Assembly (NCBI RefSeq): GCF_020907985.1
Contig: NZ_JAJJPA010000001.1
Location: forward strand, 186,001-250,000
Source: Kitasatospora humi
Lineage (GTDB): Bacteria > Actinomycetota > Actinomycetes > Streptomycetales > Streptomycetaceae
Reading direction: 5' to 3'
Length of the DNA: 64,000 nt
Shown here: in pieces, positions 1 to 11,914 of the stretch
How the letters are laid out: the number at the start of each line of letters is the position of its first letter
Position numbering within the stretch: position 1 is the stretch's first letter
The notes under the pieces: model-generated
Told to the model about the DNA's origin: nothing
The model's database searches: none
Seen by the model: only the letters and a program-made list of their open reading frames with translations
Made by a program: the position numbers and the translations under genes

Positions 1-7
1 CGGGTGA

Positions 8-46
8 CCGAGAGCGGCGGCCGCGACGAGCGGCCGCCGCTCTCGG
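8..46 (+). terminator. Strong hairpin terminator of the gene left of the window
   Basis: Perfect 17-bp inverted repeat (8-24 with 30-46) around a 5-nt loop. It follows a possible stop codon (TGA at 5-7), so it probably ends the gene lying to the left. There is no T-tract, as is usual for streptomycete terminators. In Streptomyces the gene left of relA is normally apt, but nothing of its coding sequence is visible here. Confidence 0.75.
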
Positions 47-128
47 CACATCCGGGGTCGGCCGACCGAACATCGGCCCGGCGCGCTCGGTACCATGAAG
101 GTTCATCCGGTCGTACCGAGGAGTGTCC

Positions 129-2582
<2,454 letters not shown>

Positions 2583-2588
2583 CGACCG

Positions 2589-2632
2589 GACGACGGAGGG
2601 GGCCCCGCCGCGGCGGGGCCCCCTCCGTCGTC
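2589..2632. terminator. Bidirectional terminator between relA and the DUF349 gene
   Basis: A 44-bp perfect palindrome with 22-bp arms and no unpaired centre, starting 7 bp after the relA stop and ending 15 bp before the stop of the convergent DUF349 gene. Being symmetric, it would form the same GC-rich hairpin in both transcripts. Confidence 0.9.
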
Positions 2633-2647
2633 AGTACCGACGCGGTG

Positions 2648-3877
2648 TCAGTCGCTGAACTCCTGCAGGCTCTTGAGCGCCTGGTCGAGCAGCGCCTGAC
2701 GGCCCGCCAGCTCGCTCTCCAGCTTGGCGACCTTGCCGGCGTTGCCCGCGGCCCGGGCCTTGTCCAGCTCGCCCTGCAGCTTGTCCACGGCCGACTGCAG
2801 CAGCGCGGTCATGCCGGTGGCCCGCGCCCTGGCCTCCGGGTTGGAGCGCTGCCACTCGGCGTCCTCGGCCTCGCGGATGGCCCGCTCCACCGCGTTCAGC
2901 CGGCCGTCCAGCTTCGGCTTGGCGTCGCGCGGCACATGGCCGATCGCCTCCCAGCGCTCGCTGATGTCACGCAGCGCCGCCTTGGCCGTCTTGACGTCGG
3001 TGACCGGCAGGATCGCCTCCGCCTCGGCCGCCAGCGCCTCCTTGAGCTTCTGGTTGGCCGACTGCTCGGCGTCCCGCTCGGTGAACACCGCCGAACGGGC
3101 CTGGAAGAAGACGTCCTGGGCGCCGCGGAACCGCGCCCACAGCTCGTCCTCGGCGTCCCGCTGAGCGCGCCCGGCGGCCTTCCACTGCGCCATCAGGTCG
3201 CGGTAGCGGGCCGCCGTCTCGCCCCAGTCGGTGGAGTCCGAGAGCGCCTCGGCCTCGGCGACCAGCCGCTCCTTGACCTGCCGGGCCTGCTCCCGCTCCG
3301 CGTCCAGCTGCGCGAAGTGCGCCTTGCGGTGCTTGGAGAAGACCGAGCGGGCGTGCGAGAAGCGGTGCCACAGCTCGTCGTCGCTCTTGCGGTCCAGCCG
3401 GGGCAGGCCCTTCCAGGTGTCCACCAGGGCCCGCAGCCGGTCGCCGGCCTCGCGCCACTGGGTGGATCCGGCGAGCTGCTCGGCCTCGGCGACCAGCGCC
3501 TCCTTGGCCGACCGGGTCTCGCCGGCGGCCTTGGCCCGGGCCGCCTTGCGCTCCACCTGGCGGGTCTCGATCTCGCCGGCCAGCGTGTCCAGCCGCTTGG
3601 TGAGCGCCTCCAGGTCACCGACGGCGTGGTGCTCGTCCACCTGGGCGCGCAGGTGCTCCAGCGCGGTCAGGGCCTCCTTGGCGGCCAGGTCGGTCTTGCG
3701 GACCCGGTGCTCCAGCAGGCCGATCTCGGCGGACAGGCCCTGGTACTTGCGCTCGAAGTAGGCGAGAGCCTCCTCGGGGGAGCCTGCCTGCCAGGAGCCG
3801 ACGACGCGTTCGCCCTCGGCCGTCCTGACGTAGACGGTCCCCTGCTCGTCGACACGGCCCCACGGGTCGCTGCTCAC
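2648..3877 (-). CDS. DUF349 domain-containing protein
   Basis: A 409-aa, highly charged, mostly helical protein rich in Ala, Glu, Lys and Arg. After a short N-terminal segment (residues 1-45) and a coiled-coil-like stretch (about 50-120) there are three DUF349-type repeats of about 75 residues, each with a W-x(n)-DELW/RF pattern (for example KSDDELWHRF and AEDELWARF). A final coiled coil (about 350-409) closes the protein. Biochemical role is unknown; the gene's position next to relA is conserved in streptomycetes as far as I recall. GTG start at 3877-3875 is preceded by a good GGAGGAGG site (about 3882-3889). A TATAGG -10-like element on this strand (4030-4025) may be the promoter. Confidence 0.85.
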   Translation of the reverse strand: MSSDPWGRVDEQGTVYVRTAEGERVVGSWQAGSPEEALAYFERKYQGLSAEIGLLEHRVRKTDLAAKEALTALEHLRAQVDEHHAVGDLEALTKRLDTLAGEIETRQVERKAARAKAAGETRSAKEALVAEAEQLAGSTQWREAGDRLRALVDTWKGLPRLDRKSDDELWHRFSHARSVFSKHRKAHFAQLDAEREQARQVKERLVAEAEALSDSTDWGETAARYRDLMAQWKAAGRAQRDAEDELWARFRGAQDVFFQARSAVFTERDAEQSANQKLKEALAAEAEAILPVTDVKTAKAALRDISERWEAIGHVPRDAKPKLDGRLNAVERAIREAEDAEWQRSNPEARARATGMTALLQSAVDKLQGELDKARAAGNAGKVAKLESELAGRQALLDQALKSLQEFSD

Positions 3878-4100
3878 AGCGCCTCCTCCACATGACGTCC
3901 CGCCACCGCCTGAGGCGCGGGTCCGTCGTCCACAGTTGATTGCGGCGAACCGATGGTCCGCCGTTCCTGCCCGCCCTGAGTGCTCGCGGTGCTGCCGCGG
4001 GTGACGGCAAGCGGGTCAGGGAACCCTATACAACAGCAACATAGGCGACCAGGCCCGGTGCTGTCCGCATCCGGGCCGGGTCGATTTCCCGCCGCGGGTG

Positions 4101-4904
4101 TCAGTTCTTGGCGGTGGTCACCGTGTTGAAGACCACGGTCTGGTTGGGCGTGCCGTCGCCCGGGCCGTTGGCGTCGTTCTCACCGGCGCCGGCGACCTTG
4201 GTCAGCATGTCCAGACCGCTGGTGATCTTGCCGAACGGGGTGTAGTTCGGCGGCAGCTGGGTGTCCTTGTAGACCAGGAAGAACTGGCTGCCGTTGGTGT
4301 TCGGGCCGGAGTTGGCCATCGCCACGGTGCCGGCCGGGTAGGTGGCGCCGGTCAGGTTCTCGTCGGTGAACTTGTAGCCCGGGCTGCCGGAACCGCTCGC
4401 GGTCGGGTCGCCGCACTGCAGCACGTAGATGCCCTGGGTGGTGAGCCGGTGGCACTTGGTGTGGTCGAAGTAGTTCTGCCCGGCCAGGAAGACGAAGGAG
4501 TTGACCGTGTGCGGGGCCTTGGACGCGTCCATGGTGAAGGTGACCGCGCCGCAGTTGGTGTTCAGGGTGGCGGTGTAGGTCGCCTTCTGGTCGATGCTCA
4601 TGGCCGGCTCGGTCGACCACTGCTTGTTGTTCGGCGAGCCGGACGCCGGGGCGCCGCAGCCCGGGACCTTGACCGCGCCGGCCGCGGCCGAGGCGCTGGG
4701 CGCCGCACTGGCGCCGGACTTCTTGCTCGACGAGAAGACGCCGGACGCCGCCAGGCTGACACCGGCGACGACCACCACGGCCAGCGAGGCACCGATGATG
4801 GCGTTGCGGCGCCTGGCCTTGGCCGCGGCCGCGACCCGGTTGGCCTGCTGCCGCTCGTACTTCTCACGGGCGAGCTGCCGCCGCCGCTGTTCGCTGCTGA
4901 CCAC
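4101..4904 (-). CDS. Membrane-anchored peptidyl-prolyl cis-trans isomerase (cyclophilin type)
   Basis: 267-aa predicted extracytoplasmic foldase. Residues 1-35 are a basic cytoplasmic tail, followed by one transmembrane anchor (about 36-58), a Ser/Ala-rich linker, and a cyclophilin domain with the family signatures GPNTNGSQFFLV and TPFGKI. The open frame runs much further upstream, but homology and a GGAGA site place the start at the GTG at 4904-4902 (MVSSEQRRR). It is transcribed divergently from the MBL-fold gene. The domain and anchor are clear; the client proteins are unknown. Confidence 0.9.
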   Translation of the reverse strand: MVSSEQRRRQLAREKYERQQANRVAAAAKARRRNAIIGASLAVVVVAGVSLAASGVFSSSKKSGASAAPSASAAAGAVKVPGCGAPASGSPNNKQWSTEPAMSIDQKATYTATLNTNCGAVTFTMDASKAPHTVNSFVFLAGQNYFDHTKCHRLTTQGIYVLQCGDPTASGSGSPGYKFTDENLTGATYPAGTVAMANSGPNTNGSQFFLVYKDTQLPPNYTPFGKITSGLDMLTKVAGAGENDANGPGDGTPNQTVVFNTVTTAKN

Positions 4905-5198
4905 CGGGCCGTCTCTCCTAGGGGATGCCGTGTTGAACGGAATTGTGGATGTGTCGGGCGGATCATCGCATCCACCAGCCGCCAAGTGTAGGGACCCGGA
5001 TGCTAAGAACCCCGTGAGAAGCGCGCAGCGCTGCCCACGAACCACCACCGGGGCGCCTCCGGAGGAAGACCTCGGCGGCGCGCGGCCAATCCGGTTCGCG
5101 ACGGGTGCCTTACCGCCGGTAGGCTGCGGTGACGGAGCTTCCGCCCCCGTGACCTCCCCCAGCCTCCGGCCGGGGGCCCCGATGACCTGAGGACAGCC

Positions 5199-5906
5199 GT
5201 GTTGATCGCCGGATTCCCCGCCGGAGCCTGGGGCACCAACTGCTACCTGGTCGCTCCCGCGGCGGGTGAGGAGTGCGTGATCGTCGATCCCGGGCACCAG
5301 GCGGCGCCCGGCGTCGAGGACATGGTCCGCGAGTACCGGCTGAAGCCCGTCGCCGTGGTCCTCACCCACGGGCACATCGACCACGTGGCCTCGGTGGTCC
5401 CGGTCTGCGACGCCAAGGGCGTGCCGGCCTACATCCACCCCGACGACCGGTACATGCTCACCGATCCGGGGAAGGCGCTCGGCCGCTCCATCGGGATGCC
5501 ACTGATGGGCGAGCTGACCGTCGGTGAGCCGGACGACCTGCGGCTGCTCACCGACGGCGCCGAACTGGACCTCGCCGGGCTGAAGTTCACCGTCGACCAT
5601 GCGCCCGGCCATACCAAGGGGTCGGTGACGTTCCGGACGCCCGCGACCGAAGAGGTTCCGCCGGTCCTCTTCTCGGGCGACCTGCTGTTCGCCGGCTCCA
5701 TCGGGCGCACGGACCTCCCGGGCGGCAGCCTGACCGACATCATGCGGTCGCTGGCCCGGGTCTGCCTGCCCCTCGACGACTCGACCGTGGTGCTGTCCGG
5801 CCACGGCGCCCAGACCACCATCGGCCGCGAGCGCGCCACCAACCCCTACCTCAGGCAGGCAGTGGAGGCGGCGACGCCGTCCGCGGCCCCGCGACGAGGA
5901 ATGTGA
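5199..5906 (+). CDS. MBL-fold metallo-hydrolase (glyoxalase II-like)
   Basis: 235-aa metallo-beta-lactamase-fold hydrolase. The binuclear zinc motif THGHIDH (about residues 53-59), the third His in HAPGHTKGS, the bridging Asp in [12 protein letters not shown] and the last His in SGHG are all present, so it should be catalytically competent. The [14 protein letters not shown] strand resembles glyoxalase II or persulfide-dioxygenase-like enzymes, but the substrate cannot be decided from sequence. GTG start at 5199 with GAGGA at 5189-5193. Its stop overlaps the first possible hisS start (ATGTGA), suggesting co-transcription with hisS and aspS. A TAGGCT -10-like element lies at about 5119. Confidence 0.88.
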   Translation: MLIAGFPAGAWGTNCYLVAPAAGEECVIVDPGHQAAPGVEDMVREYRLKPVAVVLTHGHIDHVASVVPVCDAKGVPAYIHPDDRYMLTDPGKALGRSIGMPLMGELTVGEPDDLRLLTDGAELDLAGLKFTVDHAPGHTKGSVTFRTPATEEVPPVLFSGDLLFAGSIGRTDLPGGSLTDIMRSLARVCLPLDDSTVVLSGHGAQTTIGRERATNPYLRQAVEAATPSAAPRRGM

Positions 5907-5917
5907 CGGAAAAGACG

Positions 5918-7180
5918 TTGAGCACCTTCACCGCCCCCAAGGGCACCTACGACCTGCTGCCGCCCAGCTCCGCGACCTTCCTGGCGGTCCGCCAGGCGCT
6001 GGCCGAGCCGCTGCGCCGGGCCGGCTACGGCTACATCGAGACGCCGGTCTTCGAGGACGTGAAGCTCTTCTCCCGCGGTGTCGGCGAGTCCACCGACATC
6101 GTCACCAAGGAGATGTTCACCCTCACCCAGCGCGGCAAGGAAGAGCTGGCCCTGCGCCCGGAGGGCACCGCCTCGGTGGTCCGCGCGGTGCTCCAGGCGA
6201 ACCTGCACAAGACCGGCAACCTGCCGGTCAAGGTCTGGTACTCGGGCTCCTTCTACCGTTACGAGCGCCCGCAGAAGGGGCGCTACCGGCAGTTCTCCCA
6301 GGTCGGTGCCGAGGCGCTGGGCGCCGAGGACCCGGCGCTGGACGCCGAGCTGATCATCCTGGCCGACGACGCCTTCAAGTCGCTGGGCCTGTCCGACTAC
6401 CGGCTGCTGGTCAACAGCCTGGGCGACAAGCAGTGCCGCCCGGTCTACCGGGCCGCGCTGCAGGAGTTCCTGCGCGGCCTCGACCTGGACGAGGACACCC
6501 GCAACCGTGCCGAGATCAACCCGCTGCGGGTGCTGGACGACAAGCGCGAGGCCGTGCAGGCCCAGCTGACCGGCGCGCCGCTGCTCCGCGACTTCCTGTG
6601 CGAGGACTGCAAGGCCTACGACGAGCAGGTCCGCGCCCTGCTGACCGCCGCCGGCGTGGCCTTCACCGACGACCCCAAGCTGGTCCGCGGCCTCGACTAC
6701 TACACCCGCACCACCTTCGAGTTCGTGCACAACGGCCTCGGCGCCCAGTCCGCGATCGGCGGCGGCGGCCGCTACGACGGCCTGTCGGAGATGCTCGGCG
6801 GCCCGACCCTGCCGTCGGTCGGCTGGGGCCTCGGCGTGGACCGGATCCACCTGGCGCTGGAGGCCGAGGGGGTCACCCCGGAGGTGCCCCCGACCACCGA
6901 GGTCTACGCCGTGGCGCTCGGCGAGGAGGCCAAGAACCTGCTCTTCGCCAAGGTGACCGAGCTGCGCCGGTCCGGCGTCGCCACGGACCTGGCCTTCGGC
7001 GTCAAGGGCATCAAGAACGCCATGAAGTCCGCCGACCGCTCCGGCGCCCGGTTCGCCCTGATCGCGGGCGACCGTGACCTCGCCGAGGGCGTCGTGCAGT
7101 TGAAGGACCTGACCACCGGCGAGCAGACCGCCGTGGCACTCGACGCACTCGTCACCACCCTGAAGGAGAAGCAGCTGTGA
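5918..7180 (+). CDS. hisS: Histidine--tRNA ligase
   Basis: Charges tRNA-His. The 420-aa class II synthetase has motif 1, motif 2 ([16 protein letters not shown]), the histidine-binding [15 protein letters not shown] loop, motif 3 (GLGVDR) and the C-terminal anticodon-binding domain. Start chosen at TTG 5918 because streptomycete HisS begins MSTFxAPKGTYD; the upstream GTG at 5903 overlaps the stop of the MBL gene and is the alternative. The stop overlaps the aspS start by 4 bp (GTGA), indicating translational coupling. No T-box-like leader was recognised. Confidence 0.95.
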   Translation: MSTFTAPKGTYDLLPPSSATFLAVRQALAEPLRRAGYGYIETPVFEDVKLFSRGVGESTDIVTKEMFTLTQRGKEELALRPEGTASVVRAVLQANLHKTGNLPVKVWYSGSFYRYERPQKGRYRQFSQVGAEALGAEDPALDAELIILADDAFKSLGLSDYRLLVNSLGDKQCRPVYRAALQEFLRGLDLDEDTRNRAEINPLRVLDDKREAVQAQLTGAPLLRDFLCEDCKAYDEQVRALLTAAGVAFTDDPKLVRGLDYYTRTTFEFVHNGLGAQSAIGGGGRYDGLSEMLGGPTLPSVGWGLGVDRIHLALEAEGVTPEVPPTTEVYAVALGEEAKNLLFAKVTELRRSGVATDLAFGVKGIKNAMKSADRSGARFALIAGDRDLAEGVVQLKDLTTGEQTAVALDALVTTLKEKQL

Positions 7181-8964
7181 TCCGCACGCACGACGCGGGC
7201 ACCCTCCGCGCGGAGCACGCCGGAGCGACCGTCACCCTGGCCGGCTGGGTCGCCCGCCGCCGCGACCACGGCGGGGTGGCCTTCATCGACCTGCGCGACG
7301 CCTCCGGCACCGTGCAGGTCGTGGTCCGCGACCTCGACTCGGTGCACGGCCTGCGCGCCGAGTACTGCGTCAAGGTGGTCGGTGACGTCCGGGTCCGCCC
7401 CGAGGGCAACGAGAACCCGGAGATCCCGACCGGCGCCGTCGAGGTCGTGGTCAGCGAGATCGAGGTGCTCTCCGAGGCCGCGCCGCTGCCGTTCCAGGTC
7501 GCCGAGTACGAGCCGGGCACCGTCAACGAGGAGGTCCGGCTCCGCTACCGCTACCTGGACCTGCGCCGCGAGGGCCCGGCCAAGGCGCTGCGACTGCGCT
7601 CCAAGGTCAACAACATCATCCGCCGGGTGATGGAGGAGAACGACTTCCTCGACATCGAGACGCCGTACCTGACCCGCTCCACCCCCGAGGGCGCCCGCGA
7701 CTTCCTGGTCCCGGTGCGCCTGCAGCCGGGCTCCTGGTACGCGCTGCCGCAGTCGCCCCAGCTGTTCAAGCAGCTGCTGATGGTGGCCGGCATGGAGCGC
7801 TACTACCAGATCGCCCGCTGCTTCCGCGACGAGGACTTCCGCGCCGACCGCCAGCCGGAGTTCACCCAGCTGGACATCGAGGCCTCGTTCGTCGACCAGG
7901 AGGACATCCTGGCCCTCGGCGAGAAGATCGTCGGCGCCATCTGGCGCGAGGTGCACGGCTACGAGATCCCCAACCCGCTGCCCCGCCTGAGCTACGCCGA
8001 CGCGATGTCCCGCTACGGCTCCGACAAGCCGGACGTCCGGTTCGGCCAGGAACTCACCGACCTCACCGAGTACTTCAAGGGCACCGAGTTCCGGGTCTTC
8101 CAGGCCCCGTACGTCGGCGCCGTGGTGATGCCGGGCGGCGCCTCGCAGCCGCGCAAGCAGCTGGACGCCTGGCAGGACTGGGCCAAGGCGCGCGGCGCCA
8201 AGGGCCTGGCCTACGTGCTGATCGACGCCGAGACCGGCGAGCTGCGCGGCCCGGTCGCCAAGAACCTCTCCGAGGAGCACCTGGCCGGCCTGGCCGCCGC
8301 CGCGGGCGCCAAGAACGGCGACGCCGTCTTCTTCGCCGCCGGCAAGCGGACCGCCTCCCAGGAGCTGCTGGGCGCCGCCCGCCTGGAGATCGGCCGGCGC
8401 TGCGACCTGATCGACGAGTCGAAGTGGGCCTTCCTCTGGGTGGTCGACTTCCCGATGTTCGAGCCGATCGAGGACGACAAGGGCGAGTTCCAGGGCTGGC
8501 ACGCGGTGCACCACCCGTTCACCGCGCCCACCGCCGAGTCGCTGGCCACCTTCGACACCGACCCGGGCAGCGCCCTGTCCAACGCGTACGACCTGGTGCT
8601 CAACGGCTCGGAGCTGGGCGGCGGCTCGATCCGCATCCACCAGCGCGACGTGCAGAAGCGGGCGTTCGACGCGATCGGCCTCTCCGAGGAGGAGGCCTCC
8701 TCGCAGTTCGGCTTCCTGCTGGACGCCTTCAACTACGGCCCGCCGCCGCACGGTGGCGTCGCCTTCGGCCTGGACCGGATCGTCACGCTGCTCGGCGGCT
8801 ACGACACCATCCGGGACGTCATCGCCTTCCCGAAGACGTCCACCGGTGGTGACCCGCTGACCGGCGCGCCGACCCCGATCACGGCCGCCCAGCGCAAGGA
8901 GGCCGGCGTGGACGCCCAGCCGAAGGCCGCCGGCGAGGCGAAGGCGGCCGACCAGCAGGCCTGA
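7177..8964 (+). CDS. aspS: Aspartate--tRNA ligase
   Basis: 595-aa class II aminoacyl-tRNA synthetase with an N-terminal OB-fold anticodon-binding domain ([11 protein letters not shown] near residue 22), motif 2 ([18 protein letters not shown]), a bacterial GAD insertion (about 290-430) and motif 3 ([10 protein letters not shown]). Many actinobacteria lack asparaginyl-tRNA synthetase and use a non-discriminating AspRS with GatCAB; which type this is cannot be read with certainty here. The last 35 residues are an Ala/Lys/Gln-rich tail outside the conserved enzyme. GTG start within the hisS stop. Confidence 0.95.
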   Translation: MIRTHDAGTLRAEHAGATVTLAGWVARRRDHGGVAFIDLRDASGTVQVVVRDLDSVHGLRAEYCVKVVGDVRVRPEGNENPEIPTGAVEVVVSEIEVLSEAAPLPFQVAEYEPGTVNEEVRLRYRYLDLRREGPAKALRLRSKVNNIIRRVMEENDFLDIETPYLTRSTPEGARDFLVPVRLQPGSWYALPQSPQLFKQLLMVAGMERYYQIARCFRDEDFRADRQPEFTQLDIEASFVDQEDILALGEKIVGAIWREVHGYEIPNPLPRLSYADAMSRYGSDKPDVRFGQELTDLTEYFKGTEFRVFQAPYVGAVVMPGGASQPRKQLDAWQDWAKARGAKGLAYVLIDAETGELRGPVAKNLSEEHLAGLAAAAGAKNGDAVFFAAGKRTASQELLGAARLEIGRRCDLIDESKWAFLWVVDFPMFEPIEDDKGEFQGWHAVHHPFTAPTAESLATFDTDPGSALSNAYDLVLNGSELGGGSIRIHQRDVQKRAFDAIGLSEEEASSQFGFLLDAFNYGPPPHGGVAFGLDRIVTLLGGYDTIRDVIAFPKTSTGGDPLTGAPTPITAAQRKEAGVDAQPKAAGEAKAADQQA

Positions 8965-8986
8965 GCCACCACTGCGCTCGAGTGAC

Positions 8987-9030
8987 CGGCCGGTGATGAC
9001 CCGTTGACCGTAACGGGTCATCACCGGCCG
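8987..9030 (+). terminator. Terminator of the MBL-hisS-aspS unit
   Basis: Perfect 19-bp stem (8987-9005 with 9012-9030) and a 6-nt loop, 22 bp after the aspS stop. It overlaps the nominal TTG start of the short reading frame that follows, which argues against that frame being an intact gene. Confidence 0.85.
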
Positions 9031-9258
9031 TCGTTGTTCCGGACCCGGGTCGCCGACAAGCGGCTGAAGCCCTCGCTGTACGCGGCAGCCGGCATCCCGC
9101 ACTACTGGCGCCTGGAACTCGACCCCGCACCGCGCCTCTACCTGGGGCGGCTGGAGCTCGGCGCCTACAGCGACCGCCTGGTCCAGGTCGGCCAGACCAG
9201 CGGCCTGGCAGATCCGTTCCCCCTGGATCTCGACCCCGCGAGGTTGCTGCGCGGCTGA
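9031..9258 (+). pseudogene. Uma2-family (DUF820) endonuclease-like remnant, 5' end missing
   Basis: About 73 codons whose translation matches the C-terminal third of streptomycete Uma2 proteins: RVADKRLKPSLYAAAGIPHYW, then a strand-rich tail ending PFPLDLDPARLL. Uma2 proteins are normally about 190 residues; the N-terminal part with the first acidic catalytic residues is absent and is replaced directly by the aspS terminator. The only upstream in-frame start (TTG 9004) lies inside that terminator stem and has no ribosome-binding site. I read this as a decayed relic. The exact junction is approximate. Confidence 0.6.
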
Positions 9259-9347
9259 CCTGCGGCGCCGCTGCGCCGACGGTGGGCGGAAACCGGTGAT
9301 CCGATCTAACCTGAGAGATCATCAGCATTCGTCTGTCTGGAGGCGCC

Positions 9348-10166
9348 GTGACCGCCCAGCAGCCCCGCCTCTCCAAGAAGCTCTACGAGCGCGAACTGCT
9401 GCGCCTCCAGCAGGAGCTGGTGAAGCTCCAGGAGTGGGTGCGGGCCGAGGGCGTGCGGCTGGTGGTGGTCTTCGAGGGGCGGGACGCGGCCGGCAAGGGC
9501 GGCGCCATCAAGCGGGTCACCCAGTACCTCAACCCCCGGGTCGCCCGGATCGTCGCGCTGCCCGCCCCGACCGACCGGCAGCGCGGGCAGTGGTACTTCC
9601 AGCGGTACGTCGAGCAGCTGCCGGCCGCCGGCGAGATCGTGCTGTTCGACCGCAGCTGGTACAACCGCGCCGGGGTCGAACGGGTGATGGGCTTCTGCAC
9701 CGACGAGGAGTACTGGCAGTTCCTGCGCCAGTGCCCGACCTTCGAGCGGATGCTGATCGAGGCCGGCATCGAGCTGCGCAAGTACTGGTTCTCGGTCAGC
9801 GACGTGGAGCAGGAGCGACGCTTCCGCTCCCGGCTGAACGACCCGATGCGGCGCTGGAAGCTCTCCCCGATGGACACCGAGTCGCTCACCCGCTGGGAGG
9901 ACTACTCGCGGGCCAAGGACGAGATGTTCCAGCACACCGACATGCCCGATTCACCGTGGCACGTGGTGGAGAGCGACGACAAGCGGCGGTCCCGGATCAA
10001 CATGATCTCCCACCTGCTCTCCACCCTGCCCTACACCGACGTCAGCAAGCCGCCGGTCTCGCTGCCGCCCCGCCCGGCCTCCAAGGGCTACCAGCGTCCG
10101 CCGCGCGACCTGCAGAAGTACGTACCGGACCACGCGGCCGAGCTGGAGCGGCGGGCGGGGAGGTAG
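9348..10166 (+). CDS. ppk2: Polyphosphate kinase 2 family protein
   Basis: 272-aa PPK2 kinase, which interconverts polyphosphate plus nucleoside (di)phosphate and the next higher phosphate. Walker A is FEGRDAAGKGG (about residue 43), Walker B LFDRSWYNRAG (about 101) and the lid is rich in Arg (EQERRFRSRLNDPMRRWK). A single PPK2 domain of this length fits class I, which usually acts on diphosphates; class assignment is inference. GTG start at 9348 with GGAGG at 9339-9343. It stands alone; the next gene starts 39 bp after its stop with its own -10-like element. Confidence 0.92.
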   Translation: MTAQQPRLSKKLYERELLRLQQELVKLQEWVRAEGVRLVVVFEGRDAAGKGGAIKRVTQYLNPRVARIVALPAPTDRQRGQWYFQRYVEQLPAAGEIVLFDRSWYNRAGVERVMGFCTDEEYWQFLRQCPTFERMLIEAGIELRKYWFSVSDVEQERRFRSRLNDPMRRWKLSPMDTESLTRWEDYSRAKDEMFQHTDMPDSPWHVVESDDKRRSRINMISHLLSTLPYTDVSKPPVSLPPRPASKGYQRPPRDLQKYVPDHAAELERRAGR

Positions 10167-10205
10167 CGGGCCCGGCCTGTCGGTGGCGCGCATTAGGGTG
10201 GCGGG

Positions 10206-11555
10206 GTGGACGAACCGGACCTCTTCACCGCCGCCGCCGAGCAGCACCAGGCCGCCGAGCCGGGCCGGGCGCCGCTGGCCGTGCGGATGCGCCCGCGCAC
10301 CCTGGACGAGGTGGCCGGCCAGCGCCGGCTGCTCAAGGACGGCTCGCCGCTGCGCCGCCTGGTGGCCGGCGCCAAGGGCCCGGCGGCGACCAGCTCGGTG
10401 ATCCTCTGGGGCCCGCCCGGCACCGGCAAGACCACGCTGGCGCACGTGATCAGCCAGGCCGTGCAGGGCCGCTTCGTGGAGCTCTCCGCGATCACCGCCG
10501 GTGTCAAGGAAGTCCGCGCCGTGATCGAGGGCGCGCGCCGGGCGGTCGCCATGAGCGGCAAGGAGACGGTCCTCTTCCTGGACGAGATCCACCGCTTCTC
10601 CAAGGCCCAGCAGGACTCGCTGCTGCCCGCCGTGGAGAACCGCTGGGTCACCCTGATCGCCGCCACCACCGAGAACCCCTACTTCTCGGTGATCTCCCCG
10701 CTGCTCTCCCGCTCGCTGCTGCTCACCCTGGAGTCGCTCACCGACGACGACATCCGCTCCCTGCTGCGCCGCGCGGTGGCCGACCAGCGGGGGCTGGACG
10801 GCTCGGTGGCGCTGGGCCAGGAGGCCGAGGACCACCTGGTGCGGCTGGCCGGCGGCGACGCCCGGCGGGCCCTGACCACGCTGGAGGCGGCGGCCGGTGC
10901 CGCCCTGGAGCAGGGCCTGGCCGAGATCACCCTCGCGGTCACCGAGACCGCCGTGAACCAGGCCGCGGTCCGCTACGACAAGGACGGCGACCAGCACTAC
11001 GACGTGGCCAGCGCGCTGATCAAGTCGATCCGCGGCAGCGACGTCGACGCCACCCTGCACTACCTGGCCCGGATGGTCGAGGCGGGGGAGGACCCGCGGT
11101 TCATCGCCCGCCGGCTGATGATCTCGGCCAGTGAGGACATCGGCCTGGCCGACCCCACCGCGCTGCCCACCGCGGTGGCGGCCGCCCAGGCGGTGGCCAT
11201 GATCGGTTTCCCGGAGGCACGGATCATCCTGGCCCAGGCCGCCATCGCGCTGGCCCTGGCGCCCAAGTCCAACGCCGCCTACCTGGCCATCGACAGTGCC
11301 CTGGCCGACGTGCGGCAGGGCCTGGCCGGGCCGGTTCCGCCGCACCTGCGGGACGCCCACTACGGAGGGGCCGGCAAGCTGGGCCACGGCAAGGGCTACC
11401 AGTACCCGCACGACCTGCCCGGCTCGATCGCCGCCCAGCAGTACGCTCCCGACGCGGTGCACGGCAAGGCCTACTACCACCCGACCAGGAACGGCGGCGA
11501 GGCCCGCTACGCGGACACCGTGGACTGGACCAGGGGCAAGCTCAAGGGCGAGTGA
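10206..11555 (+). CDS. rarA: Replication-associated recombination protein A (RarA/MgsA AAA ATPase)
   Basis: 449-aa AAA+ clamp-loader-like ATPase that acts at stalled replication forks. Walker [10 protein letters not shown] (about residue 75), Walker [10 protein letters not shown] (about 127), sensor 1 TTENP and the C-terminal tetramerisation domain ([25 protein letters not shown]) are complete. The GTG start has no convincing Shine-Dalgarno site; a TAGGGT element (10194-10199) ends six bases before it, which is the geometry of a leaderless mRNA. Confidence 0.94.
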   Translation: MDEPDLFTAAAEQHQAAEPGRAPLAVRMRPRTLDEVAGQRRLLKDGSPLRRLVAGAKGPAATSSVILWGPPGTGKTTLAHVISQAVQGRFVELSAITAGVKEVRAVIEGARRAVAMSGKETVLFLDEIHRFSKAQQDSLLPAVENRWVTLIAATTENPYFSVISPLLSRSLLLTLESLTDDDIRSLLRRAVADQRGLDGSVALGQEAEDHLVRLAGGDARRALTTLEAAAGAALEQGLAEITLAVTETAVNQAAVRYDKDGDQHYDVASALIKSIRGSDVDATLHYLARMVEAGEDPRFIARRLMISASEDIGLADPTALPTAVAAAQAVAMIGFPEARIILAQAAIALALAPKSNAAYLAIDSALADVRQGLAGPVPPHLRDAHYGGAGKLGHGKGYQYPHDLPGSIAAQQYAPDAVHGKAYYHPTRNGGEARYADTVDWTRGKLKGE

Positions 11556-11914
11556 CGGCCGGCCTGACGGGCGGGTGGCCGCCATGCCGGAGCGCGAGGT
11601 GGCCGCCGGTCTGAAGGGTGATCGGACAGCCGGTATACTCGCTCGAAGTGCCATGTCCCGGGTCCGGCGGCCATCGTGTCGACCGGCCGCACCAGCGGGG
11701 CAGTGGCCAGTGGCCCCGTTCGCGGTGCCACCAGGAGCGTCGCGCACCGTTTTCGGTGTCACGCACCACCCGGTGGTGCGTGTGCAAGCACATCGTGCCC
11801 GGCTCCCGGAGAGCGGCTGACCATCCCCGGATGGTTTTCTCCGGGCCGCGAGAGGCGACCTCCGTCAACACCTGGTGACAGCCGTATTCACAGAACGAAA
11901 GAGGTTCCGGTTCC
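11556..11914 (+). promoter_or_regulatory. rpsD promoter and long structured leader (no gene)
   Basis: No coding region is convincing here. TATACT at 11634-11639 is a good -10, with CTGAAG (11611-11616) a weak -35 at 17 bp. A start of transcription near 11646 leaves a leader of about 270 nt. It contains a perfect 10-bp hairpin with a 3-nt loop (11760-11769 with 11773-11782) and other GC-rich dyads, and ends with the GAAAGAGG ribosome-binding region. Autoregulatory S4 leaders are known in other phyla; a role here is inference. Confidence 0.5.

Noticed and set aside
5870..5920. Possible T-box leader before hisS
   Set aside because: The upstream gene overlaps the hisS start, leaving no leader.
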